Positions 1-9,530 of a stretch of DNA of 46,434 nt are shown here, piece after piece. Position 1 is the stretch's first letter, and the number at the start of each line of letters is the position of its first letter. Both the position numbers and the translations under genes were made by a program. The DNA lies in the NCBI RefSeq assembly GCF_001949145.1, contig NW_019091495.1:1174994-1221427 (forward strand), given 5' to 3'. This DNA comes from Acanthaster planci (taxonomy: Eukaryota; Echinodermata; Asteroidea; Valvatida; Acanthasteridae). Below the pieces are notes generated by a model. It saw only the letters and a program-made list of their open reading frames with translations. It was not told the DNA's origin and ran no database searches.

Positions 1-2774
1 CCAAAGAGTCATTCGTGTGGGTGTAAATGTCCATTAAATGAAATAATGAATTTTTGAAGAATTTTGAAAACTGAAAATCTTGAAAATCTGTGAACATCTT
101 GAAACTGTTTGCACTGCATTTTTAAAAGCACCCAGCAGCAAGTGGTTAAGGAATAAGATTTGCACTGAAGATTCTTTGATAGCTTTGGTTATATATATGT
201 GTCATTGATATATTGACGGCTGTTTCATGTCTTAATTCTAGTTCAAATTGTTTCAAGACCTGACTGCCACTGGGGAAATAAGTGTCGTACACAGATCAGT
301 AAACTTCACCATGCAAAGTAAGTTGCCAACAGTTGTTTTGTATCTGCCCTATGCAAAAGTACCCCATGGTTGATAACCAACAAAAAGGTGTAGCTGACGT
401 TGCATGGTATTGTGTAGCGGCTGGTACCCACGTATGCTTCAATGCTACAGGTTTCTGAAATAACCAGCGTGTATGCAAACTGTGCTCTGAACAAGCACAC
501 TGTTGTCATGCGTCAGTCGAGGATTGTTGCTTGGTGAATAGACCCATTCTTGTACACATTAGAAGCGGAACTCTCAGGAATCTCTTTTTGCATTCTGTCC
601 GGTGATCCAAAAATATGCATGCTTCGTTGCATGAGAACGTCATTTGAGAAAATGATATAATATGATCAGAATGTTCCACATTTCCTGGTGGAAAACAATT
701 AAACAAATTTTAAGTTTGTGAAAATAAAACAGGTACACATGTAAATTTGTAAATCAATGTTGTGCAGACTGCAGACTAATATTATATGTTTGCTTCAATA
801 TATTTCATTCTTGATTCAGATCTTTCATTCTGTATTCAGGACATCTTCCTGAACTGTTCTAAATAAAAAACAAACTATCAAATCAAACATGGCTAATATT
901 AGTCTGTTTGGAGTCTGCATAATTTTGAGTAATCTGAATATTACTGTATCAATGGACCTACTGGTCTGTGGAAATTTGTACTGTTGCAATTACTTTGGTT
1001 GATTTTCTCACAAGGGTCATTTTCATAAACATGTGCCCTTTTTTCTTCTACAGGAATTTCAACCACATCTGTGAGCAAACTAGATTCTGAATGAAAACAA
1101 GAGCCGAGTTCATTGCTATCTCTTGCCTTCAGCCAGCCAACAAACCACTGCATTCATGGTATGGTCTGCAAATCACTACTGGTTTCAGAGTGGTTTGGGT
1201 ATCATTGATTAGCCCCATAACCTGTCATGATTCATTACCCTTCCTCCATGGTTTTCCTCGTCTGATGTTCTGTTCTGTCACCATCGCACAGTGGTTGTAA
1301 TTTCATTTTCCAACGAAGAACAGTCTCCATCACCCAACCACATGACCCTGTTACTACTCTCCACAAAGTAACTGTGTGAACTTACAATATACTAAGTTCG
1401 TTCTTATGATAATTTTAAACCGAACACAGCATTGTGTGATATGACATAAAATAAGGGTAATTTCCACATCGCATCCTCATGCGAAGATCACTTGTACATC
1501 GACTGTTACTTACCAACTTTTTGACACATTCTATTTTTCATCCTAATGTGATAATGGTAAATACACCTTCTTCCATGCTCGTTATTATTTTGTTTATACA
1601 TGTAAAAGAGTAATTGATTTGCTGCTCATGTCATTTTGTTGTGCATATACCTTGGCATAGGCTCTGTGGAGATGCAGCAGTTCCTAAATGACGTAAATTA
1701 TCATGCTCTAACATCCATGATGGTATCTGCTCTGAGCGGAACAAAAAAGGGTGTTTTTTCCGGTACTCACTGCATAGATGCGCAATGAGGCGTGCAGGTA
1801 TATGTGCGTTTGATGCGGAGCGCGCTGATTACACGTAACCATTTTTTTCCGGAATGTATGGTCTTTGTGTACAGGCAGAATGCATGCAAGACCCACTTAT
1901 AACCACCTGTCTTTCTTTCACCGTTTGGGGGTGCACTTCAGCTCTGGGCGGATATTTGCCAGGTCCCTTATTTCGCCACTTCCTGTGAAAACCAGTGAGA
2001 TATAACAAAAAGTGGCAGTAATAAGGATTTGGCGACTATACCATCGTGGACGTTAGCCGTCATCAAGAGACTGATGTACCGTAGTTTTTCATGGAAATCC
2101 ATTCTTCCAATCCACTGTACCTTTTGAATATGAAATCACATTTACCGTTTTTTGGTACTTTCCATTTTCACAGCAGTATATATATTGGTCACATTTGCAG
2201 TCAGTCTCAATTAAATACTCCTAGGATTCCTTTCCTCAATGATTGATAACATTCAGACTATGTTTGGATGACACTTTTTAAAAATACCTATAAAATAACT
2301 TTCCATTTTGATTGGAATGGTAGCAGTGAAAGTTATGAGGTTCATGTTTTCATAGTAAACTTGACCAGACTCATCAGAGACTCCAAACCTCTTCGATGAT
2401 CACTAATGTTTTTCAAAAACCATGCCATTAGCTGTGCACAGTCTCAAGTTCTGATGCCCATGGTCTGATTGTATGAAGTCTTACTTATGCCTTTTAGCCG
2501 AACTGTCCTTATTCACAACAATTTACAACCTGAGTTGGTAAGGTTGTGAAAAGCTGCACAATCAGCTCAGATTTATGTAAATAGTTTCATTTCTGTTTAA
2601 TGAGACGCTGAGGGTTGGTTGTTAGTTCAGTCAGAGTTTAGCCATGAGCATCTCGATGATTGCAAGAAATGTCAATATCAATCTCAGCTGATTTCCTGTA
2701 ATCAATGTAGCCAAATCTTAAGTTGGTGTGTCTTCCGTATATAAATGTATCATTATTTCTTTTATCTTCTGGTT
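1..2774. other. No assignable gene
   Basis: AT-rich sequence with many stops on both strands. One stretch on the minus strand (1153 down to 941) reads as 70 open codons ending in TAA, with codon choice that looks coding and several cysteines (see findings), but no family is recognisable and the splice borders are weak. I see no RNA gene, TIR pair or long tandem repeat in the rest. Confidence 0.6.
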
Positions 2775-4655
2775 AAAAAGGCTCTGTACTCTGTGAGTTG
2801 GGACTTCTCACATGCTCTCTTTCAAAAGGCTCAATGTTACTCTTTTGGAATATGCAGGACTTCTCACATCCTCTTTGTCAAATTCTACTTTGTGTGAGTT
2901 GGCATGACTTTTCATATCCTCTGTTAGAAATGCTACAAAGGCATAACTTCTCACATACTCTCTTTCAAATGGCTCAGTGCTACTCTCTGTGAGTACGCAT
3001 GACTTTTCACATCCTCTTTGTCAAATGCTAGTCTTTCTGAGTTGGCATGACTTCTCACATCCTCTGTCAAGTTCTACTCTTTGTTAATTGGCATACATTC
3101 TAACATTCTGTTACAAATGACTCAGTGCTACTCTGTGAGTAGGCATGACTTCTCACAGCCTCTTTGTCAAATTCTACTCTGTGTGAGCAGTCATGACTTC
3201 TCACATCCTCTTTATCAAATGCTACTCTTTGTGAGTGGGCATTACTTCTCACAAACTCTGTTTCAAAAGGCTTAGCGCTACCCTGTGATTAGGCATGACC
3301 TCTCACATCTGTAAAATTCTACTCTCTGTGAGTGGGCAGGACCTCTCACAGCCTCTTTGTCAAATTCTACACTGAGTAGTCACGACTTCTCACATCCTCT
3401 TTGTAAAATGTTACTCTTTGTAAGTGGGCATAATTTCTCACAAACTCTGTTTCAAAAGGCTTAGTGCTACCCTGTGATTAGGCATGACTTCTCACATCCT
3501 CTGTCATATTCTACTCTCTGCAAGTGGGCAGGCCCTTTCACATCTCAGTTTCAAAAGCTAATCTTTCTGAGTAGGCACCTCTTCTCACATCCTCTGTCAA
3601 ATTCTACTCTTTGTGAGTTGGCATAACTTCTCACATTCTCCGTGTCAAATTCTACTCTGTATGAGTTGGCAGAACTTCTTACATCCTCTGTCAAATTCTA
3701 ATTTGTGTGAGTGAGCAGGACTTCTCACATCCTATGTCAAATTCTAATCTGTGTGAGTGGGCATGACTTCTCACATTCTCTGTGTGAAATTCAACTCTGT
3801 GAGTAGGCATGACTTCTCACATCCTCTGTTTCAAATGCTACTCTTTGTGAGTTGGCATTACTTCTCACATACTCTGTTTCAAATGGATCAGTGCTACTCT
3901 GAGTAGGTATGACTTTTCAATTCCTCTTTGTCAAATTCTACTCTGTGTGAGTGGGTAGGACTTCTCACATCCTCTGTTTCAAATGCTACTCTTTGTGAGT
4001 AGGCATAACTTCTCGCATTCTCCTTGTCAAATTCTACTCTGTGTCAGTGGGCAGAACTTCTTACATCCTCTGTCAAATTCTAATTTGTGTGAGTGAGCAG
4101 AACTTCTCACATCCTATGTCGAATTCTAATCTGTGTGAGTGGGCATGACTTCTCACATTCTCTGTGTGAAATTCAACTCTGTGAGTAGGCATGACTTCTC
4201 ACATCCTCTTTGTCAAATGCTACTCTTTGTGAATTGGCATTACTTCTCACATACTCTGTTTCAAATGGATCAGTGCTACTCTGAGTAGGCTTGACTTTTC
4301 AATTCCTCTTTGTCAAATTCTTCTCTGTGTGAGTGGGTAGGACTTCTCACATCCTCTGTTTCAAATGCTACTCTCTGTGAGTAGGCATAACTTCTCACAT
4401 ACTCTGTTTCAAAAGTCTCAATGCTACTCTGAATAGGAATGACTTCTCACATACTTCGTTACAAATGGATCAATGCTACTCTTTGTGAGTACGCAGGACT
4501 TCTCACATTCTCCTTGTCAAATTCTACTCTGTGTGAGTGCGCAGGACTTCTCTGTTTCAAATGGTACTCTGTATGAATATAGGCAAGGCTTCTCTTGTCC
4601 AAGTCCTCTGGTTCAAATGGTTCAATGCCACACCGTGTGAGTAGGCATGCTTTCA
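2775..4655. repeat. 48-bp minisatellite array with higher-order repeats
   Basis: About 1.9 kb made of diverged copies of a unit near 48 bp. Each unit has a recognisable core, ACTTCTCACATCCTCT, then TCAAATTCTACTCT, then GTGAGTGGGCATG. Unit length varies by a few bases; some units carry an insert reading GGATCAGTGCTA or GGCTTAGTGCTA. Two higher-order periods are visible. Blocks repeat at 189 bp (the ACAAACTCTG marker at 3251 and 3440) and at 382 bp (matched markers at 3671/4053 and 3781/4163), which are close to 4 and 8 units. Short open frames cross parts of the array (for example 2798-2992 and 3081-3275), but they are broken by unit-length variation, so I treat it as non-coding satellite rather than a repeat protein. 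Confidence 0.95.
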
Positions 4656-6893
4656 GGTTGTAATCACAAAGATTATGCCGTTATGCATGCCAAAGAAATC
4701 TTTCTGTGAGATGTTTCGTTTTCATCGAGACCATCTACTTGTCTCGTGTATTTTTTAAGGAGATCTTGATCACTAACCAGCCAATGGGAGGTTAAATTCT
4801 GTGATATTTACAAGCTGCTCTGAGCGGCTTGCTGGCAGAAGTAGTCGTTTTTTCAAGCTGCTGCAAGTGGCGCACCGTAGTGAAAGAATTCATTGGTCCA
4901 GCACATTCTCGAAACTCCTTTTTTCCTGAAATGATGCATTTAAGAAATTTGCATGAATTTATAAATCCGATTGAAGATTGTTGATTTTGCTTTATTTATG
5001 AAACAGCAACATCTTTAAAACATAGGCATATAGATGCAGTGTATATTTTTTTAAATACCTGTTAGTGCATTCTCTTTATCTCCCACTGTATGAACCCTGT
5101 GTTTATTCCAAGAATGATCATCATGTCCCGTCAGCAGTAAACATTGCACCATGTTTAAACCTTTAAATCCAAATCAACAAACAGATAACATTGTAAACCT
5201 TGAGACTTAAACATATGCAAGTGAATGAAATCTGTTATTTTCTGGAGGCCCTCAAGCAGTTCACCATCGAGCAAACAAAGAATTAAGTGGTTGCAGTTTT
5301 TCTCTCATCAATTAAAGCAAGCATTTGGCATCATCATGGAATGCTCGCTCCTAACACATGACTGATTTTATTTATTTACTTTATTCTGAAAGAAGGGTTC
5401 AATTTATTCCCCAAAATACTGTGGCTTATTCTTCAGACTTACTCAACTCTTTGTGAGATGACAGAGAAGAACGTTGCATGAGTTGTGGGCAGCAATACAA
5501 TCAGACTACCAGCCTGCAGAAATCAAAATAGAAAGACCTACAACCCTGCTAATGTTTGTATTCACATTCCCCAGATTACAACCTCTAAGTCATCAATAAT
5601 GTGTTCCATCCACTTGCTCATGCAATACCTCCAGTTTCTGTTAAATCACAAGAAATACTGTTCACATGGCTAACAGCACATGCGAAATTCCAAAACGCAA
5701 ATCAATAACACCTACTAAAGATATCACATTTTGATTTACATCTTATCGTGAATAGAGCAAGAAGTTTAAAACACACAATAACTATTTGTCTCAAAATGGA
5801 ACAAATTGCCCAGCACCAAAACTTCTGAGTCCATCGTACACAATATACTGAAATGCAATCTCTCGAAGACTACAGCACCTCTAATTTGGAGATTTTTTTA
5901 CGGGAATCATGCCTCAAATTTCCGAAAATGTTATTCAGAAAATATCCAGATACATTTTATCTTTATTGCGTAGATAAGCGTTGTCTTTAGCATATAAAAT
6001 GTCCTTCAGCATTCAGTATAAGACGATAAATGTTTGTTTGGAGACTGTCCTGCATCCACAGAGCTTATGATATAAGCGTCTTAGCCATAATGCTTGTATC
6101 TCGAGAAATGTTAAAGACTAGCAAAAGGTTTTCCATGACCGCTGTTAAAGTTTTCCAGCCATGGATATTGTGAGCTTAATGTCTTAGCATAGTAAGTTAA
6201 TTCTATCATTAACATCGTTAGATACAAGGAGGTCTGAAGGAGAGTCAGATGAATAATCTTGAATGTACTTGCCACACGAGGGCAGGTTATATTCTGCAAT
6301 CGATGTAAAATGTGCAAACTTTTCTCTCTTTTCCATTTTTATAGATGACATTATGAATTCAGTATTTGCAGCGTGAAGTTGTTTGCTGTTGCTGTCTCTT
6401 TACTGGGATGATCTTTTGTGTACAATGACATCTGCTTCTTGCTAGTTTATCACATTGATCACTGTCCCGTTTTAACATATTTGATTGTCAGTCACAGCCA
6501 TGAAGTGACATCTTAGAATTGGCTAAATCTGGTTTGTCACGTTTTTTGTGGTGAAAAGTTTATCCTCTTCCATAGCTCATTTCAAAGAGATTTCGCGGAA
6601 TTTAAAGAAATATGACACTGTTGAATATAAACGTGTTTTAGCTATGATTTGGTTTTGTACGTACATACATGAGTGCCAAACATCCTTGAATTCTTGATGT
6701 CGTGATGAGGGTTAGTTATAGTGCAGTTGAAATCAACACATTATGAGTAGTTCTTGTTTGTTGCTGGGATCACAAAGAATCTAGATGTTGTTCCTCTCCT
6801 CCTGTGAGGACTTTTTCCAGGATTTCATAAGGCTCTGGCCATCAGGGCTCTTGGAAAGTAAAAGTCTTCATGTAAACCGATAAGTAAGTTTGT
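4656..6893. other. No assignable gene
   Basis: AT-rich sequence between the minisatellite and the SINE-like head. Only short open frames (about 60-70 codons) without recognisable motifs. No RNA gene, TIR pair or tandem array seen. Confidence 0.6.
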
Positions 6894-6972
6894 TGTTTGT
6901 TTGACTCGAACCCACGACCTCCTGCGGACTAGTGCAGACGTCTTAACCATTGGACCACCGAGCTTGCCGGTG
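6894..6972 (-). repeat. tRNA-derived SINE head or degenerate tRNA
   Basis: On the minus strand this reads like a tRNA with internal RNA polymerase III promoter boxes. An A box, TGGTCCAATGG, is complementary to 6947-6957. A B box, GGTTCGAGTC, is complementary to 6903-6912. Between them a plausible anticodon stem (TCTGC/GCAGG) can be drawn. The sequence just 3' of the B box turns into an A/C-rich run (AAACAAACAACAAAC) that cannot close the T-arm and acceptor stem, so this is not a functional tRNA gene. That pattern is typical of the 5' head of a tRNA-type SINE. The body and 3' tail were not delimited. Confidence 0.6.
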
Positions 6973-7068
6973 TCGGCTGGCTGGTTGGAATCAGATGAAG
7001 CAGCGGGTAAAACCGCTGGAAAACTATTTCAAAGATGGATTTGCGCCGGGGAGATGGAATTTGGATTG

Positions 7069-7133
7069 ATTTTGGATTTTTTTTCCCCGCTCTGCCCGAA
7101 ATATGCACGTCGGCGGGGAAAAAAATCCAAAAT
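7069..7133. repeat. Long A/T-G/C hairpin (foldback)
   Basis: The left arm (7069-7090) and right arm (7113-7133) are complementary over their whole length except for one extra T in an 8-T run: ATTTTGGA, T-run, CCCCGC against GCGGGG, A-run, TCCAAAAT. The loop is 22 bases. A second small palindrome, AGCGG-GTAAAA-CCGCT, sits just left near 7003-7018. Part of the region resembles 27948-28008, so it probably belongs to a dispersed repeat family. Confidence 0.7.
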
Positions 7134-7139
7134 TAATAC

Positions 7140-7366
7140 CTGTGACTCCCCAGAACAATCCAACCCAAGATAAAAAGAAGATAAACAACAAGAAAGCGAT
7201 CATAGCAACTGAACTGTGGAATCTAAGTCCATCGTACGCTTTGTAAAGTTCACCTGCATCTGTCACAGAGGTTTGGTCGGCTTGAAACACATTGCCCGTT
7301 ACACCGAGAAGAAAGAACTGCTGATAATTGATCAACAAACTGAATTCCAGTGCTTGCATCAGTAGG
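7140..7366 (-). CDS. Candidate exon with a membrane segment, unrecognised
   Basis: On the minus strand, 75 open codons run from a possible acceptor (CTATTTAG at 7367) to a good donor (ACAG/GTATTA at 7140/7139). The peptide has a moderately hydrophobic start, a polar middle rich in Asp, Thr and Gly, and a strong membrane-type segment (SVAMIAFLLFIFF followed by LSWVGLFW). Codon choice looks coding. Its 5' phase (one leading base) would accept the two-base overhang left by the candidate exon at 7746-7925, so the two may be neighbouring exons of one gene. I do not recognise the family, and no further exon could be found with confidence. Confidence 0.3.
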
Positions 7367-7745
7367 CTAAATAGATTTGGTCTGACATTATACTGGGGCC
7401 ATTCTAGTACACTTGAGTAGCCTCCTTTGAGAAAGCCATGAAATTTCTACCTTTAGAGTTGACGATTGGAGTGAACCTGTGCATAGCCGAATAAGAATGA
7501 GAGTGATGCTGTTTATGCTTCCTCTGTAAACTAAGTACAGTCACTATCCCATATTTTTTTACATGTTTACTACACAGTAATGGCATTTCCTACAGCCCTT
7601 TTTAGGTGGCTTGGTCACAGAGCAAGAAAACACTTCAACACTGTTGGCATTCTCAATTGATTTTCAAAATATCATCTTCAGCAGTTTCAGATTTCAAAAG
7701 TCTTTTGCATGGAAGATTAGCTTTTAGGCATTGACCTTTAAGCAC

Positions 7746-7925
7746 CTTCCTACGTAGCAGCCGCAGCATTGCACACTATACCTTGAGCAGGTGGTTGGGT
7801 CATTCAGACAATTCTCTACCTTCCAACCATAATGAGCGGTAGATGGTGTATCTGTCGCTGCAAGTCCTTCTTGTGGACTGCAGCTATCTTTGCAGCATCT
7901 TTGCGTCTTTACAGGAGGCCGTGCT
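7746..7925 (-). CDS. Candidate exon, anaphylatoxin-like cysteine pattern
   Basis: Minus-strand exon candidate bounded by a good acceptor (TTATTATCATTAACAG at 7926) and a weaker donor (GGAAG/GTGCTT). The peptide is cysteine-rich: a Cys-Cys pair, a Cys four residues on, a long spacer, then Cys-x6-Cys-x6-Cys-Cys-x-Cys. The ending Cys-x6-Cys-Cys fits the end of the anaphylatoxin-like domain found in fibulins and complement C3/C4/C5, but the spacing in the first half is loose, so this is a pattern resemblance only. If real it would be extracellular. Its phase is compatible with the membrane exon at 7140-7366, which does not match fibulin architecture. Confidence 0.3.
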
Positions 7926-8422
7926 CTGTTAATGATAATAAACAAAAGTCTTTGGTCTCACATATTAATATTCCTATATCTTTTGTCCCACAACAAAATC
8001 CTTAACCAGTCTTGGAACTTGGGTTGGCATTGGAGGAGTTCGTAGGCACCATACTTTCCAAAGAACACAGTGGCTGAATCACTTTTTCAGTGATAAAAAT
8101 GCTTCACTGCGTCTGCGACCAGGAAATAAAGGCATTTCAAGCACTTGTCAGTTTCTATATGTCCTGAATGGCAGCATCTTCTGCCCAGATATCATACAAC
8201 TGACCTGTTTTGGTGATCCTTCATATCTAGTACCATATCTGCCGATGCCTTGATGAAGAAATGTACCTGTATTGTTATAAACCAAGGGACAATATCACAT
8301 TACAAAGAAGCTTTGTACATAGTTCATAAACATCGTGAGGATGTAGCATTGAAATGGATCTGTTCCAGTGTACTTAGCCCTGTATGGTTGTTCTGCACCC
8401 GTGTGTCATACATCACTCTTTT

Positions 8423-8517
8423 CAAGTAAATTAGATGGGTTTGTGGTAGCACCATGGATATATCTCTTTATTGGCAGCACACCGTCGGTGCTACCGCAAA
8501 TCTCTCAAGTTTACTTG
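8423..8517. repeat. Foldback element with 31-bp arms
   Basis: The arm at 8423-8453 (CAAGTAAA ... GTGGTAGCACC) is complementary to 8487-8517 (GGTGCTACCGC ... TTTACTTG) at roughly 24 of 31 positions, without gaps. The spacer is 33 bp. The match is strongest in the inner 11 bases and at the outer eight, as expected of an aged MITE or structured repeat. Short open frames crossing it are probably fortuitous. Confidence 0.6.
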
Positions 8518-8812
8518 CTCCCTCCATCATGAAAAGCTTCAAATGTCATCTTTGTCTTCTTCGTCACCTTTCTCACTCTACGACAGACTATAACAGGGAT
8601 CGTGTTGTTCTGTGTCACAAGGGACGTGAAAACAATTCTCCATTAATGGGAATTGCAAAGTCTACTTTCTTATGCCTTGCCCTTCTCTGCCCTTTCCTTG
8701 GGCCAGCCTTGAAGTGAGGCCGTAACATTTCCAAAGACTTCTGAATTCCTGAAGGAAAACCATGACCACCACTTGGGACTGCCTTATCAGAATTGTTTTT
8801 GAATCAGATGTA

Positions 8813-8853
8813 GCACTTTGATCTGAAGGAAGAGGTTTAGATCAAAGAAGTGC
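8813..8853. repeat. Short hairpin
   Basis: GCACTTTGATCT at 8813-8824 faces AGATCA-AAG-AAGTGC at 8839-8853, giving a 12-bp stem with a three-base bulge and a loop of about 14 bases. It may be chance or part of an unrecognised repeat. Confidence 0.3.
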
Positions 8854-8915
8854 GCATTTTATTTCAAATTTTGATATTCAGGTATCAAATTTTGAATTTT
8901 CGGTGTTTGCTTTAA

Positions 8916-9530
8916 AGGGCGTGTGTAGGATTTACCAGATCTCAAAAACGCGACTGTCGAGTTATCTTGAAACTTCTTACTGTAAGTAAGTACATAATAG
9001 TGTCAGACAATCTGCAAAATTTTACCGCCAGAAATGCTGTCAAGTACAATTCATTCAAATTTTGCAACCGTTAACAGGCGCAGCAAAAACGTGTGTAAAG
9101 CATTGAGCTGTTAGAAGAGTTAATGAACGCCAATACGCCTTCGCTAAGCCTAAACTCATGATTTAATAAAAACATAAAAATAACTAACATGCAAAAGGAG
9201 AATTTGGACTTGTTTAAAATTAAAGTTTCGTTTTGAAACTGTAGAAGTTTACCTCACGTGAATATATCTTCTCGCTGCCACCCCTTAGATAATGGTATGG
9301 GCCATAATCGGTGTACAGGCACTCAGGAACGTCCTGTGGCCCATGGATTTTTGCGAGACAAGTTACACCAGCTGCGCTTCGAGAGTTAAAACTAAACTGC
9401 GTTTTCCCGATTTTTCTCCAAGGAGTGATCTAAAAAAAATGGATCAGATTTAGGGAATGATCGACAAAGTAAATCACAAACCCCCAAATCGGCCAATTTT
9501 GGCAAAGTGCTGTAAATGTAAATCCTACCT
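8916..9530. mobile_element. 615-bp non-autonomous element with TTAA duplication (MITE)
   Basis: The ends carry inverted repeats. The left end reads AGGGCGTGTGTAGGATTTAC; the complement of the right end reads AGGTAGGATTTACATTT, so they match as AGG + TAGGATTTAC once a 7-base insert in the left arm is skipped. A TTAA tetranucleotide flanks each end (8912-8915 and 9531-9534), which is the target duplication of piggyBac-type transposases. The interior is AT-rich with no transposase, so the element would need one supplied in trans. The imperfect TIR leaves some doubt about the superfamily. Confidence 0.6.

Noticed and set aside
2775-4655. CRISPR array or repeat-protein gene
   Set aside because: Units are contiguous without unique spacers, and unit length varies out of frame; the context is eukaryotic.
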